Shown here in pieces: positions 1-7,152 of a stretch of 52,561 bases of DNA; the first letter of the stretch is position 1; each line of letters starts with the position of its first letter. Position numbers and translations under genes: made by a program. Source of the DNA: a virus; IMG/VR virus record IMGVR_UViG_3300045738_001973, positions 1-52,561 of that record. One strand, 5' to 3'. The notes below the pieces were generated by a model that saw only the letters and a program-made list of their open reading frames with translations, was not told the DNA's origin and made no database searches.

Positions 1-240
1 CCAAGAAGCATCAACGAAAATGAAAACACATTGGCAATTGCCATTAAGTTGAAACTTCGTTAGAGTAGCCGCCCTTAAAACCAGCTCCACAATGGTTTTA
101 AGTAAAGATTTTGGTGAGGTGTCCGAGTGGCTGATTCGGAGGCCTTGCCGGAGAAAACGCCCCTAGGGCGATAACGAGCACGCAGGCGTGTGATCCTGAC
201 GCTCGTAAAACCATCTAAAAAGCGCACAAAAAACGATTTT
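1..240. other. Leader region with no complete gene
   Basis: No complete gene is seen here. Frame +1 is open from the window edge to a TAG at 61-63 (20 codons), so it may be the tail of a gene lying outside the window. A perfect 8-bp inverted repeat (TAAAACCA/TGGTTTTA, about 77-101) could fold in RNA, but no T-run follows it. A broken copy of the 5' end of tRNA-Ser starts at 113 and has its own entry. Confidence 0.4.
107..150 (+). pseudogene. 5' fragment of a tRNA-Ser gene
   Basis: The 28 bases at 107-134 (GATTTT plus the first 22 bases of tRNA-Ser) are identical to 235-262, the start of the intact tRNA-Ser. After position 134 the two copies diverge, and no T-arm or CCA end follows, so this copy cannot make a functional tRNA. 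It is either the remnant of a tandem tRNA duplication or of an earlier integration/deletion event at this hot spot. The boundary at 150 is arbitrary; only the first 28 bases are certain. Confidence 0.6.
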
Positions 241-330
241 GGTGAGGTGTCCGAGTGGCTGAAGGAGCACGCCTGGAAAGCGTGTAACGGGTTAAACTGT
301 TCGAGGGTTCGAATCCCTCCCTCACCGCCA
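241..330 (+). tRNA. tRNA-Ser(GGA)
   Basis: Acceptor stem GGTGAGG pairs with CCTCACC, followed by discriminator G and an encoded CCA. The anticodon stem CACGC/GCGTG encloses the loop CTGGAAA, giving anticodon GGA (reads UCC and UCU). There is a long class-II variable arm and a standard T-arm around TTCGAAT. The prophage uses the 3' end of this gene as its attachment site, and its core restores the complete tRNA at the left end, so the gene should still be functional. Confidence 0.97.
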
Positions 331-333
331 TTT
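304..333 (+). other. attL: attL core of the prophage
   Basis: Thirty bases covering the T-arm, acceptor strand and CCA of tRNA-Ser plus TTT are repeated exactly at 41350-41379. Direct repeats of a tRNA 3' end bounding an integrase gene are the classic signature of tyrosine-integrase insertion. The integrase gene begins 75 bp inside this copy. Confidence 0.93.
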
Positions 334-407
334 AAACGATTGATAGTAAAGGGATTTATTTATAGCGGTATCGGTTTGGGTCTGTTTTGGGACTAAATCG
401 GGGACTG

Positions 408-1571
408 TTAAAGGCCTAAGAGCTTGTTGGCTAGGTCTGCTTTGCTGATTCTTTCGTCTTCTCTTATATATTTTGAATACTTCCTGCGCAGCATTGCTTC
501 GGAGGTGTGCCCCATTTGGTCCATGATCCACGACAAATCTAATCCGGCTGTTAATGCTTGCGAGGCGAATGTGTGTCGGCAATTCACTGGGCCGCGAAAC
601 CTTACCTCTGCTTTTGCCAAATGACGTACCCAGAACCCCTGCCTATATAGCTGAATGTCGGTATACGGGCTGCCCGTTCTGGTGTTGATGAATACCGGCC
701 TAAATTGCTCTTTTCGCGTGGTGCGGTTGTCGCGCTGCAGCACGTCTATTGTTATGGGAGCCAAGTGGCCGGTAATTTGATATTGGCTGCGCAGGGCTTC
801 AAGTGCTGGCTTTAGCAAGTCGATTTTGCGTTTAGAGCGCTTGGTTTTGGTGGCTTTGTATTGCCCGGCCACTATGGCGCGTTGCAGTAATGCGTGAGCG
901 TTGTCTAGGTCTACATCATCCCAGCCCAGCGCCATAGATTCAGAAGGCCTTGGGCCGCTCCACATCGAAAACGCCGCAAAGTTAATTTCGCCCTGTCGGC
1001 TGGTTTTGGTTTTTAGAATGGCGTCGATCTCGGCGCGGGTGAACGGGTCTGGGTCTTCGTCGTCTGGCAGCGAAACCTTAATGCCCTCTACCGGGTTAAA
1101 CGCCGTTTTATTGCGCTGGCGGTAAAGGGTAAATACCTGGTTCATTAACGACACAATCTCTTTAATCGATTTGTTGGACAAGTGCTTCAAATCGTTAGCG
1201 ATCCAGTCTTCTACGTGAATAGAGTCTATTTTGTCGGCTTGGCTGTTGCCCCAGCGCGGCCGAATATGGCCATTTACCCAACGGCGGTAATTTAAAATGG
1301 TACTGGGCGCCACCTGTCTGGCTTTAATCTGCAGCCACGTATCTAGCCATACCGCAACCGTATTGCCTTTAAGCTTGGCGCTATTGGGAAAACGACGGGA
1401 ATAGTCGAAAGTACCGGCCTTAATCTCGTGCTTTATTGTGGCTACCAAACCCTCGGCATAGCGCTTATTCTCGGCCGTTGGGTCAATACCCAGCGATTCG
1501 CGGCACTTTTCGCCATTGAAGTAAAAATACACCCGCAGCGTACCGCCGTGGACTTCCCAACCCTTCGCCAT
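408..1571 (-). CDS. int: Phage tyrosine-recombinase integrase
   Basis: This protein catalyses site-specific insertion and excision of the prophage at tRNA-Ser. The 387 residues start with an Arm DNA-binding domain of the DUF3596 type (about 1-60), then a core-binding SAM-like domain (about 70-165) and a C-terminal catalytic domain. Visible catalytic residues are Arg in GPRPSES, Arg in NCRHTFAS, His in MGHTSE and the Tyr in RRKYSKY. The position that is His in the canonical HxxR box is Val here (VNCR), a change also found in other integrases of this Arm type. The gene reads toward attL and its start is ATG at 1571. Repeated GGGACT motifs beside both att cores are possible arm sites. Confidence 0.95.
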   Translation of the reverse strand: MAKGWEVHGGTLRVYFYFNGEKCRESLGIDPTAENKRYAEGLVATIKHEIKAGTFDYSRRFPNSAKLKGNTVAVWLDTWLQIKARQVAPSTILNYRRWVNGHIRPRWGNSQADKIDSIHVEDWIANDLKHLSNKSIKEIVSLMNQVFTLYRQRNKTAFNPVEGIKVSLPDDEDPDPFTRAEIDAILKTKTSRQGEINFAAFSMWSGPRPSESMALGWDDVDLDNAHALLQRAIVAGQYKATKTKRSKRKIDLLKPALEALRSQYQITGHLAPITIDVLQRDNRTTRKEQFRPVFINTRTGSPYTDIQLYRQGFWVRHLAKAEVRFRGPVNCRHTFASQALTAGLDLSWIMDQMGHTSEAMLRRKYSKYIREDERISKADLANKLLGL

Positions 1572-1663
1572 TAATATCGCCCGTTAATCAAACCGAGTGT
1601 CCAAGGTGATACACCTGCCCTACCCGGTCAAGAAATGCCAATCACAGAACAGGGAGTTCGCCC

Positions 1664-2017
1664 ATGCGCCGCGCCATATTGTTATTTATATCTACCGTGA
1701 TAATTGCTTGCTCTGGCTCCTACGATGACCAGCTCGACGTTATAAACTACGCCTACGCAGAGCACGTACCCAACGCCAAAGGTGCTTGGTGCACCCACAA
1801 AACCATTAATAACCGCGAATACATTGGCTGCCCCTATCAAGTGTCAAAATACAAAAAAACTGCACTATGGATACTCCAAGGCAGCACGTATTACGCAGTA
1901 AACGGAACGGCCCGAGGCGACCGCGAAACAATTGGCACCTACACCGACTTTAAAGATATGCCCTTACCGCTGCCGGCCGATATCGACATACCGGCGGCGA
2001 TAAAAGCGTTTAATTGA
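1664..2017 (+). CDS. Predicted lipoprotein, phage moron
   Basis: The 117-residue product starts with a basic n-region, a hydrophobic stretch and a lipobox ending IIAC, so it should be lipidated at Cys16 and exported to the envelope. A good Shine-Dalgarno sequence (AGGGAG) precedes the ATG. It is the only plus-strand gene between the integrase and the early operon, a typical place for an independently expressed moron. Small phage lipoproteins often block superinfection at a receptor (as T5 Llp does), but that role is an inference; I do not recognise the family. Two Cys in the mature part (WCTH and IGCP) could form a disulphide. Confidence 0.7.
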   Translation: MRRAILLFISTVIIACSGSYDDQLDVINYAYAEHVPNAKGAWCTHKTINNREYIGCPYQVSKYKKTALWILQGSTYYAVNGTARGDRETIGTYTDFKDMPLPLPADIDIPAAIKAFN

Positions 2018-2062
2018 TAACACTTGCATTGCGCGGGACCTAGCGGCCCGCGAATAGCGGCG

Positions 2063-2497
2063 TTAAATTTTGCGCCCGCGAGTGCCCCGAGCTTCGTTGA
2101 TAGCCATCTTGCGCAGTAGCTGGGCTTCGATGTCGATCCCCTGGGTTACGGTCAGGTCGAGTACTCGCAAGATAATGTCTGCCAGTTCTTCTCCCAGCTT
2201 GTCAGTGGGGTGGTCGCCTCGGCATTCGTTCACGGCTTCGCCCACTTCGCTAGCAATTAATGCAAGGGCTTCCAGCACGGTTTTGTTGTGCCAGCCCATG
2301 CGCTCCACCCAGTCATGTTGAGCATGGGCAATGCCAGAAATTGTCTGTGGCGGGGTGTCGCTGCTGACCTTGCTGGCACCTCTAAGGGCACCATCAAAGT
2401 TGTGCATCACTTCTGGAAAATCGTCATCTACTGGCGCGGTTTGGCGCAGAGCCATGCCTGTTCTGTAAACTTCTCTAAGTGCTTCAAGTTCGCTCAT
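2063..2497 (-). CDS. MazG-like nucleotide pyrophosphohydrolase
   Basis: Probable all-alpha NTP pyrophosphohydrolase that converts (d)NTPs to monophosphates. The C-terminal half carries the MazG acidic pattern: SEVGEAVNE followed by GEELADIILRVLD, matching the EExxE...ExxD metal site. The N-terminal 60 residues are unassigned. The ATG at 2497 is chosen over the upstream in-frame TTG at 2509 because GGAGG lies 7 bases before it. It is the last gene of the long minus-strand early operon. Phage MazG proteins are thought to adjust nucleotide pools or alarmone levels during infection; which applies here is unknown. Confidence 0.8.
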   Translation of the reverse strand: MSELEALREVYRTGMALRQTAPVDDDFPEVMHNFDGALRGASKVSSDTPPQTISGIAHAQHDWVERMGWHNKTVLEALALIASEVGEAVNECRGDHPTDKLGEELADIILRVLDLTVTQGIDIEAQLLRKMAINEARGTRGRKI

Positions 2498-2553
2498 TTG
2501 AGCCTCCAAAATTTAACAGTTCACGGCAGCGGATAAACCGCTGCATATTTGGG

Positions 2554-2889
2554 TTAAACGTCATACGATCGTAATTTCACCGACTGCCCCGATTGCATTT
2601 TTTTATGACAACCAGGGCAGGTGTAGTTTGATCCAATGGAACCATCACTGTGTATAAAATCTGCCGGATACGGTGCCTGCCACCACCCCGCCGCTAGCCG
2701 CCATAAAGGCGGCTCTCCATCTTCATCGGGGAGCACGGCTAGTGACTTTTTCCCGCAGCATTCGCAAATAGCTCTCACTTTCCCGTTGCTGGTTTTCGCG
2801 TAATTTATATATTCGCTGGGCACAACAATAGATCCGATGCTGGGCTTAAACTCACACAAATACTGCGTTTCAAATTCTTTTGGGGTCAT
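2554..2889 (-). CDS. Hypothetical protein with two CxxC zinc-knuckle pairs
   Basis: An unrecognised 111-residue protein. It has two cysteine pairs, CECC (about residue 42) and CPGC (about residue 91), with a Trp-rich segment between them. A single zinc ribbon formed by the two pairs is likely, suggesting nucleic-acid or protein binding. The start overlaps the stop of the upstream gene in an ATGA arrangement (2886-2889), so translation is probably coupled. Confidence 0.65.
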   Translation of the reverse strand: MTPKEFETQYLCEFKPSIGSIVVPSEYINYAKTSNGKVRAICECCGKKSLAVLPDEDGEPPLWRLAAGWWQAPYPADFIHSDGSIGSNYTCPGCHKKMQSGQSVKLRSYDV

Positions 2890-3140
2890 GACAGCAACTC
2901 CCGCTGGTAATGTTCAAGCAACTGTTCAGCGCTATTCATATAGCAATCATTGTTTGACTCTATACCTAGCGAGTAAAGAAATTGGCGCTCCCACGAACCG
3001 GGACGCCTTGCGCCGTCGATAATGCTGCTTACAAGGTATTGAACTAATCGTTGTGAATCGGGGTAACCGCTAAATTCAGCGAGCTTGTCTAGCACCTGCT
3101 GATTTACTTCGCTTACCTTTATTTCTAATGTATCTGGCAT
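2886..3140 (-). CDS. Hypothetical small early protein
   Basis: 84 residues, unrecognised. The N-terminal part (LEIKVSEVNQQVLDKLAEF) looks like a short beta strand followed by helices, a layout seen in ribbon-helix-helix or antitoxin-like proteins, but no specific family can be claimed. A strong SD (TAAGGAGAT) precedes the ATG. It is coupled to the next gene by a 4-base overlap and follows the duplicated gene remnant at 3153-3240. Confidence 0.6.
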   Translation of the reverse strand: MPDTLEIKVSEVNQQVLDKLAEFSGYPDSQRLVQYLVSSIIDGARRPGSWERQFLYSLGIESNNDCYMNSAEQLLEHYQRELLS

Positions 3141-3152
3141 GGCTGTATCTCC

Positions 3153-3240
3153 TTAAGCCTTAAATTTCTGAAAATTGACGTTAATTTTGTTAAACATCGC
3201 CGCCGCTGCTTTGTTGTGGTCCAGTTCAGCGCGGCTTTTT
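3153..3240 (-). pseudogene. Duplicated 3' end of the 85-aa gene
   Basis: Read on the minus strand this stretch encodes KSRAELDHNKAAAAMFNKIN followed by VNFQKFKA and a stop. That is nearly the C-terminus of the intact 85-residue gene at 3706-3963. The DNA match to 3713-3800 is also obvious. No start codon or N-terminal part is present, so it is a remnant. The arrangement (intact gene, zinc-ribbon gene, remnant) suggests that the zinc-ribbon gene entered together with, or was captured by, a tandem duplication. Confidence 0.7.
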
Positions 3241-3709
3241 ACTTCTTGGTTCGCAATATTGCTGCTAGCCGGTCGGCGGCTTGGTCTGTATCGGGCTGGT
3301 CGCTTCCGTTACAAATCACGCCGTAACCACATATAAGGCAGCCAAAAAGCTCTTGTTTTCCTACATTAAGGTGCCAAGGCCCAAGCGGCAGGCTGCACCG
3401 TGGACACTCACGTCCATCGAAAGCAAACCATCCAAACTCTTTCTTCTTTAACTCAGGATCTAAATCAGTAAACATCCCCGCCCTAGTACTTACGGCGACA
3501 TCTATCCGCACATTCTTTGCCCACGAGGTGCCATTAATCGCCATACTGGTAATAAAATAGCGGTTCTTTTTCTTGTTAACGATAATTTCTTCTCGGTCGG
3601 TTCCGGGGTTCAAAACCTGCTTTACGAGATATTTAACCGGCTTATCTTCGTATTCGCAGTAAACGGTATAGCCGACTTTAATTTGTCCGGCTGCAGTTAA
3701 ATTCTTCAT
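3239..3709 (-). CDS. Hypothetical protein with C-terminal zinc ribbon
   Basis: 156 residues. The N-terminal 90 residues look like a small beta-barrel (IKVGYTVYCEYEDKPVKYLV), and a zinc ribbon follows with CPRC (about 103) and CLIC (about 125). Such proteins often bind nucleic acid, but no function is recognised. The start overlaps the stop of the upstream 85-residue gene by 4 bases (3706-3709), indicating translational coupling in the early operon. Confidence 0.65.
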   Translation of the reverse strand: MKNLTAAGQIKVGYTVYCEYEDKPVKYLVKQVLNPGTDREEIIVNKKKNRYFITSMAINGTSWAKNVRIDVAVSTRAGMFTDLDPELKKKEFGWFAFDGRECPRCSLPLGPWHLNVGKQELFGCLICGYGVICNGSDQPDTDQAADRLAAILRTKK

Positions 3710-3963
3710 AATTGCCCCTTAAATTTCTGAAAATTAATATTGATCTTGTTAAACATCGCCGCCGCTTCGGGTTTGTGGTCCAGTTCAGCGCGGCTTTGTA
3801 CTTTGCAGGCATCCAAAAAGAAGTCGCGGGCGTCTTCTTCAGTATGGGTGCCGTCGGGTATGTCTATTGGGTATTTGGCGTTGCGCATGCGGTCTAGCCA
3901 AAGCCGAAACTTTGGGTTTTGGCAGAGCATGGCAGCGCGGCGCGAAAGCGCCCCGCCCTTCAT
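3706..3963 (-). CDS. Hypothetical 85-aa early protein
   Basis: An unrecognised, basic, probably helical protein. Its N-terminus (about 1-35) is rich in Arg and Lys. The C-terminal 27 residues recur as a pseudogene fragment at 3153-3240. Overlaps of 4 bases link it to the small membrane-protein gene upstream (3960-3963) and to the zinc-ribbon gene downstream, so four consecutive genes here appear translationally coupled. Confidence 0.65.
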   Translation of the reverse strand: MKGGALSRRAAMLCQNPKFRLWLDRMRNAKYPIDIPDGTHTEEDARDFFLDACKVQSRAELDHKPEAAAMFNKININFQKFKGQL

Positions 3964-4055
3964 GGCTTGCGACCTTGTTTAGCAATGCGGTGCCGATAGA
4001 TTAATACCAATAAAATCAGTAATACCTCGACAATAAGTAGCCACCAGCCATTCAT
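3960..4055 (-). CDS. 31-aa single-pass membrane protein
   Basis: A short ORF starting MNGWWLLIVEVLL, with one hydrophobic helix of about 18 residues followed by a basic tail (RHRIAKQGRK). It fits exactly between two genes: its ATG overlaps the methyltransferase stop by 4 bases (ATGA, 4052-4055), and its TGA overlaps the next ATG by 4 bases (3960-3963). That double coupling is the main evidence that it is real. The predicted topology is N-out or periplasmic start with basic residues inside. Function unknown. Confidence 0.6.
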   Translation of the reverse strand: MNGWWLLIVEVLLILLVLIYRHRIAKQGRKP

Positions 4056-5524
4056 GCTGCACTCGCCTTGCGCAGCGCCTGCGCCATATTTACCCCCACT
4101 AAAGCAGCGGCAACCGGTGGGCAAACGCTATTCCCACATTTCGCTATTTGCTGAGTTTTAGTTACCGGTTTGCCACTCGCGTCGCGGTTAAATATGTAAT
4201 TAACCGGAAAGCCTTGGGCCGCGAATAGCTCGTGGGGTTGGAGCATACGCATACCAATATCAACGATCTGATATTGCTCACCGCGAACGGTAACCAGCCC
4301 AAAGCGATCGCGGGTTGAAATGGTATGGAGTGGATCGTCAAGGCTCATACCGTCTCGATCATTGCCGTAATACTTCAAAAGGAAGGCTCTCACCTCGCCG
4401 ACATGGTTTCCGCCAGAGGTAAGCGTAGGTATCGGGTCGGTAACGGCTTGGCCAAACTGGGTGTTGCGCAGCTTGACTAGGTGGCTAGTTACCAAGCTGT
4501 GGTGGTCTTGCTGGGTAATGGTGCCAATCGCCTGCTCTACCCCGTGGCCGGTAACGCCGCCGTAGTGCTTAGCCAAAAATGCCGACACCAAACCGATTGG
4601 GGCAGAACCACCGGGTCTTTGTACGTAGCTGGAAGCGGTTACGGTATGTAGTGGGCTTGCTATATCGTGGCCAATAGAACCACTACGAAATTTGGTAACG
4701 TGCGGCGATATCGCCAATGGATCTGCGCCGTTAACAATAAAGGGCTTAGGGTTATCGATGACAAAACGCTGCAAACCCTTAGCAATCCTTCTAAGGGTGT
4801 TCTCTGCCAAGGGCTTTTTACGGCCGAAAATACTTGGGCATGGCAATGTCCAATCGATAATGTCGGCGGCGGTACGGTACTTTTTTAAACCTGGGCCATG
4901 AGTTGGTTTTGGCCACAGAATGGGCTGGCCATCACACCGCGCCACCATAAAAAGGCGCTTTCTTATGGTTGGGGCTCCATAGTCGCAGGCCCGCAATGTT
5001 TTAAATTCCACCTTGTAGCCTTGCCGCCCCAGAGCATTTTTAAAGCTTTGAAACGTTTGCCCTTTGCGTTTAGGGCAGGGTCTTAGGTCGCCATTTTCAT
5101 CAGATATCAGAGGCCCCCACGTTGTGAATTCCTCTACATTTTCCAGCATGATCACACGGGGCTTTACCGTGGCCGCCCAGCGCAACACAACCCACGCCAG
5201 CCCTCGTACTCGAGGCGAAACCGGTGCGCCGCCTTTGGCTTTTGAGAAATGGCGACAATCCGGACTAAACCATGCCAGACCAACCGGCTGCCCTTGGCAG
5301 GCCTCGCGGGGGTCAACCTCCCACACGCTTTCGCAATAATGCTTAGTGCAAGGATGGTTGACCGTGTGCATGCTAATGGCTTGGGGGTCGTGGTTAATCG
5401 CGATATCTACTGGCCGCCCTAGCGCCATTTCAATCCCGGTAGACGCCCCGCCGCCACCGGCAAAGCTATCAATTAGTAGCTCGCCCATATTTAAACGGAG
5501 CTGTGGCACGGTTCGGTAATTCAT
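4052..5524 (-). CDS. C5 cytosine DNA methyltransferase
   Basis: 490-residue Dcm-type enzyme that transfers a methyl group from SAM to cytosine C5 in DNA. Visible motifs are I (DSFAGGGGAS, about 18-27), IV with the catalytic Cys (SPDCRHFSKAKGG; SPDC replaces the common PPC), VI (ENVEEF), VIII (RKRLF) and X near the C-terminus (AKCGNSVCPPVAAAL). The target-recognition region between VIII and X is long. No restriction partner is nearby, so it is an orphan phage methyltransferase that probably protects phage DNA from host restriction or alters regulation. Its start overlaps the upstream gene by 4 bases. Confidence 0.93.
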   Translation of the reverse strand: MNYRTVPQLRLNMGELLIDSFAGGGGASTGIEMALGRPVDIAINHDPQAISMHTVNHPCTKHYCESVWEVDPREACQGQPVGLAWFSPDCRHFSKAKGGAPVSPRVRGLAWVVLRWAATVKPRVIMLENVEEFTTWGPLISDENGDLRPCPKRKGQTFQSFKNALGRQGYKVEFKTLRACDYGAPTIRKRLFMVARCDGQPILWPKPTHGPGLKKYRTAADIIDWTLPCPSIFGRKKPLAENTLRRIAKGLQRFVIDNPKPFIVNGADPLAISPHVTKFRSGSIGHDIASPLHTVTASSYVQRPGGSAPIGLVSAFLAKHYGGVTGHGVEQAIGTITQQDHHSLVTSHLVKLRNTQFGQAVTDPIPTLTSGGNHVGEVRAFLLKYYGNDRDGMSLDDPLHTISTRDRFGLVTVRGEQYQIVDIGMRMLQPHELFAAQGFPVNYIFNRDASGKPVTKTQQIAKCGNSVCPPVAAALVGVNMAQALRKASAA

Positions 5525-5994
5525 ACGCCCACCCCTTTCTCAGCAAAAACCAGCGCATTGCGCGCTACGCGGCCGCGGTCTTCCATTGCGTGCGTGGCAT
5601 CGCCGGTTTGCCAGCTGCTTTTGTAGCTGGCTTGGGCTGCGTAAAAGTGCACGGCCTGGGCTAATGCGGTGAGTTTGTGCTGTAGGCCTTCGGGCAGGCG
5701 GCGGGCTTCGGCTTTAACGAGACGCAGTTCGGCTGCGGTGATCAGTACCGGCATGTCGCTGCTCATTGAGTCGATGGGGTCGTTGCCGTTGCCCTGCCAA
5801 AACCACACAGGCGTGTCGCGGTCGCCGCGCAGGTGGTTGGCGAGTTCTTCCGACTTGGCCAGGCGACGCAGTAAATACTGGTTGGTTTCCTGCAGGCGTT
5901 GAATTTCGCCCAGGTAATCGGCCAGTTTGTCTTGTATTGGTTTAGTGGTAGCCTTGGCTGCGCTGCTGCTTTGGCGAGTGAGTGCTGTTTGCAT
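5521..5994 (-). CDS. Hypothetical coiled-coil protein
   Basis: 157 residues. A heptad-like helical stretch at about 22-58 (LADYLGEIQRLQETNQYLL) predicts a coiled coil. The remainder (ITAAELRLVKAEARRLPEG and onward) is also helical. No family is recognised. SD AAGGAG precedes the ATG, and the stop overlaps the methyltransferase start (5521-5524), so it may be co-translated with that enzyme. Confidence 0.65.
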   Translation of the reverse strand: MQTALTRQSSSAAKATTKPIQDKLADYLGEIQRLQETNQYLLRRLAKSEELANHLRGDRDTPVWFWQGNGNDPIDSMSSDMPVLITAAELRLVKAEARRLPEGLQHKLTALAQAVHFYAAQASYKSSWQTGDATHAMEDRGRVARNALVFAEKGVGV

Positions 5995-6065
5995 GGTCTT
6001 TCTCCTTGAGTAGTGGCAGGCATCGGAAAGTTGGCGCTTTCCGGTGCCACATATAAAACATGTTG

Positions 6066-6296
6066 CTAGCTGTCTAATTTCTCCACTGTGATGCGATATT
6101 CAATTTTTCCAGTGTTGCCGTTCCGTATCTCAACTGGCTTGCCAAAAATTTCAACGTGCTGAGCAACGGCAACCAATGCCTGAATAGTCACGTCTTGTTT
6201 ATTTGCCGCCCAGGTCCGACCATCTTTAAGCACCCCGCCAGCAAAAATAGTGTTCGTTAATGGGCTGGTGCCAACGTGTAATTTTTTATTCATCAT
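6066..6296 (-). CDS. DUF7446-like small phage protein
   Basis: 76 residues of a phage family recognisable by the opening [16 protein letters not shown] and the following [14 protein letters not shown]. The family is common in phage early regions and has no known activity. Its ATG overlaps the csrA stop (6293-6296), so it is probably translated from the same message. The two Met codons at the start (MMN) leave the exact start uncertain by one codon. Confidence 0.7.
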   Translation of the reverse strand: MMNKKLHVGTSPLTNTIFAGGVLKDGRTWAANKQDVTIQALVAVAQHVEIFGKPVEIRNGNTGKIEYRITVEKLDS

Positions 6297-6517
6297 AACG
6301 ACACTAAGCGCTGGCGCTTGTCGGTCATGGTGGCCACGTTGCTGCGCTGGGCTTGCTTGCGGCGGTAGATTTCTTCGCGGTCTACAGCTACATCGTTTTC
6401 TGCGGTTATGCCCAATCGCACTTGGTTGCCTTTAACGCCCAGCACGGTGACTTCGGTTAGTTTGCCGTTGTCGTCTACCATTAGGGTTTCGCCTATCCGT
6501 CTCGTTAATATCAGCAT
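6293..6517 (-). CDS. csrA: Phage-encoded CsrA/RsmA RNA-binding regulator
   Basis: A 74-residue homologue of the post-transcriptional regulator CsrA, which binds GGA motifs in mRNA leaders and changes translation or stability. The diagnostic start [14 protein letters not shown], then [15 protein letters not shown] and [11 protein letters not shown], cover the whole fold; Arg44-type and Leu4-type RNA-contact positions are preserved. The start is the ATG at 6517, preceded by AAGGAG; the 21 upstream codons of the open frame are not CsrA-like. The C-terminus has an extra basic tail ([18 protein letters not shown]). Being phage-borne, it could compete with host CsrA or time phage translation. Confidence 0.92.
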   Translation of the reverse strand: MLILTRRIGETLMVDDNGKLTEVTVLGVKGNQVRLGITAENDVAVDREEIYRRKQAQRSNVATMTDKRQRLVSL

Positions 6518-6545
6518 GGTGTTGCTCCTTGGTTTGTGTCGTCGT

Positions 6546-6686
6546 TTAAAAGGTAACGACGTAGGTAAGCCCTGCGGCAAATAGCCAGTAGAGCCCTTTT
6601 CGCCAGTCGCCAGACATCAAGTAAGGCATTGATGCTGCCGCCTGAATTACCAGCATGGTGGCTGGCAAAATCTTTTCTGCGCCCAT
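6546..6686 (-). CDS. 46-aa phage membrane protein
   Basis: A short ORF reading [20 protein letters not shown], then [19 protein letters not shown]. Two hydrophobic segments separated by a charged turn predict a hairpin membrane protein. It overlaps the upstream gene's stop in a TAATG arrangement, which supports expression. Similar tiny two-helix proteins are common in phage early operons. Function unknown; a role in membrane modification or superinfection exclusion would be speculation. Confidence 0.6.
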   Translation of the reverse strand: MGAEKILPATMLVIQAAASMPYLMSGDWRKGLYWLFAAGLTYVVTF

Positions 6687-6925
6687 TAGTTGGCCGCCTC
6701 GCTAGGTATTGGATCGCGCAGGTCGTGTGCCTGGGCAAATGCGGTGCGGTCGAGTAGCGCTTTCCAGTCGGCCAGCGGTTTTGCCTCGATGGGCATGCCG
6801 CCGTCGGCTGGGCAATCGGTTTTTGCTAAAAACACCACGTCGAGTAAGGCGGCGGCTAAGGCATTGCCGCCCGCGATTAACTCTTCATAGGTGGCCATGC
6901 CGGGGTCTTCTTTAAATTCGCTCAC
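6686..6925 (-). CDS. Hypothetical 79-aa early protein
   Basis: Unrecognised, mostly helical, acidic at the N-terminus. ATG at 6925 overlaps the stop of the upstream gene (ATGA at 6922-6925). An internal Met at codon 10 (MATYEEL) is an alternative start. It is part of a run of overlapping early genes between the primase and csrA. Confidence 0.6.
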   Translation of the reverse strand: MSEFKEDPGMATYEELIAGGNALAAALLDVVFLAKTDCPADGGMPIEAKPLADWKALLDRTAFAQAHDLRDPIPSEAAN

Positions 6926-7152
6926 TGTGCATTCTCCTTTCTATACCAGCCCATTTGGTTCATATCGTCATCACTTAACGAGGTGATTGATTCGCCCGGT
7001 TTCATAAAAACAAACAAAGTTCCTTCGGGGTATTTGCTTGCTAATTCTTTAACCGCGCGCCGGTCAAAATCACGGTTGGTTCGAATCAGCACCACGCTAT
7101 GGTCTTTTCCGGCGGCCATATCCACGCCAATAATTTCTGGTTCTTCGGTCAC
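6922..7152 (-). CDS. Hypothetical 76-aa early protein
   Basis: Opens with EIIGVDMAAGKDHSVVLIR, which resembles the first strand pair of an RNase H/RuvC-like fold (IGVDxA then a hydrophobic strand). The protein is too short for a complete nuclease and no other catalytic residues are visible, so it is called hypothetical. It overlaps the primase-helicase stop by 4 bases (7149-7152) and is probably co-translated with it. Confidence 0.6.
   Translation of the reverse strand: MTEEPEIIGVDMAAGKDHSVVLIRTNRDFDRRAVKELASKYPEGTLFVFMKPGESITSLSDDDMNQMGWYRKENAQ

Noticed and set aside
190-396. 68-codon plus-strand open frame across tRNA-Ser
   Set aside because: It is read through the tRNA gene and has no coding features; it is an accidental frame.
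6511-6738. 75-codon minus-strand frame
   Set aside because: It overlaps the csrA start and the 46-residue membrane-protein gene in another frame; the latter has coupling overlaps and a sensible composition, this one does not.
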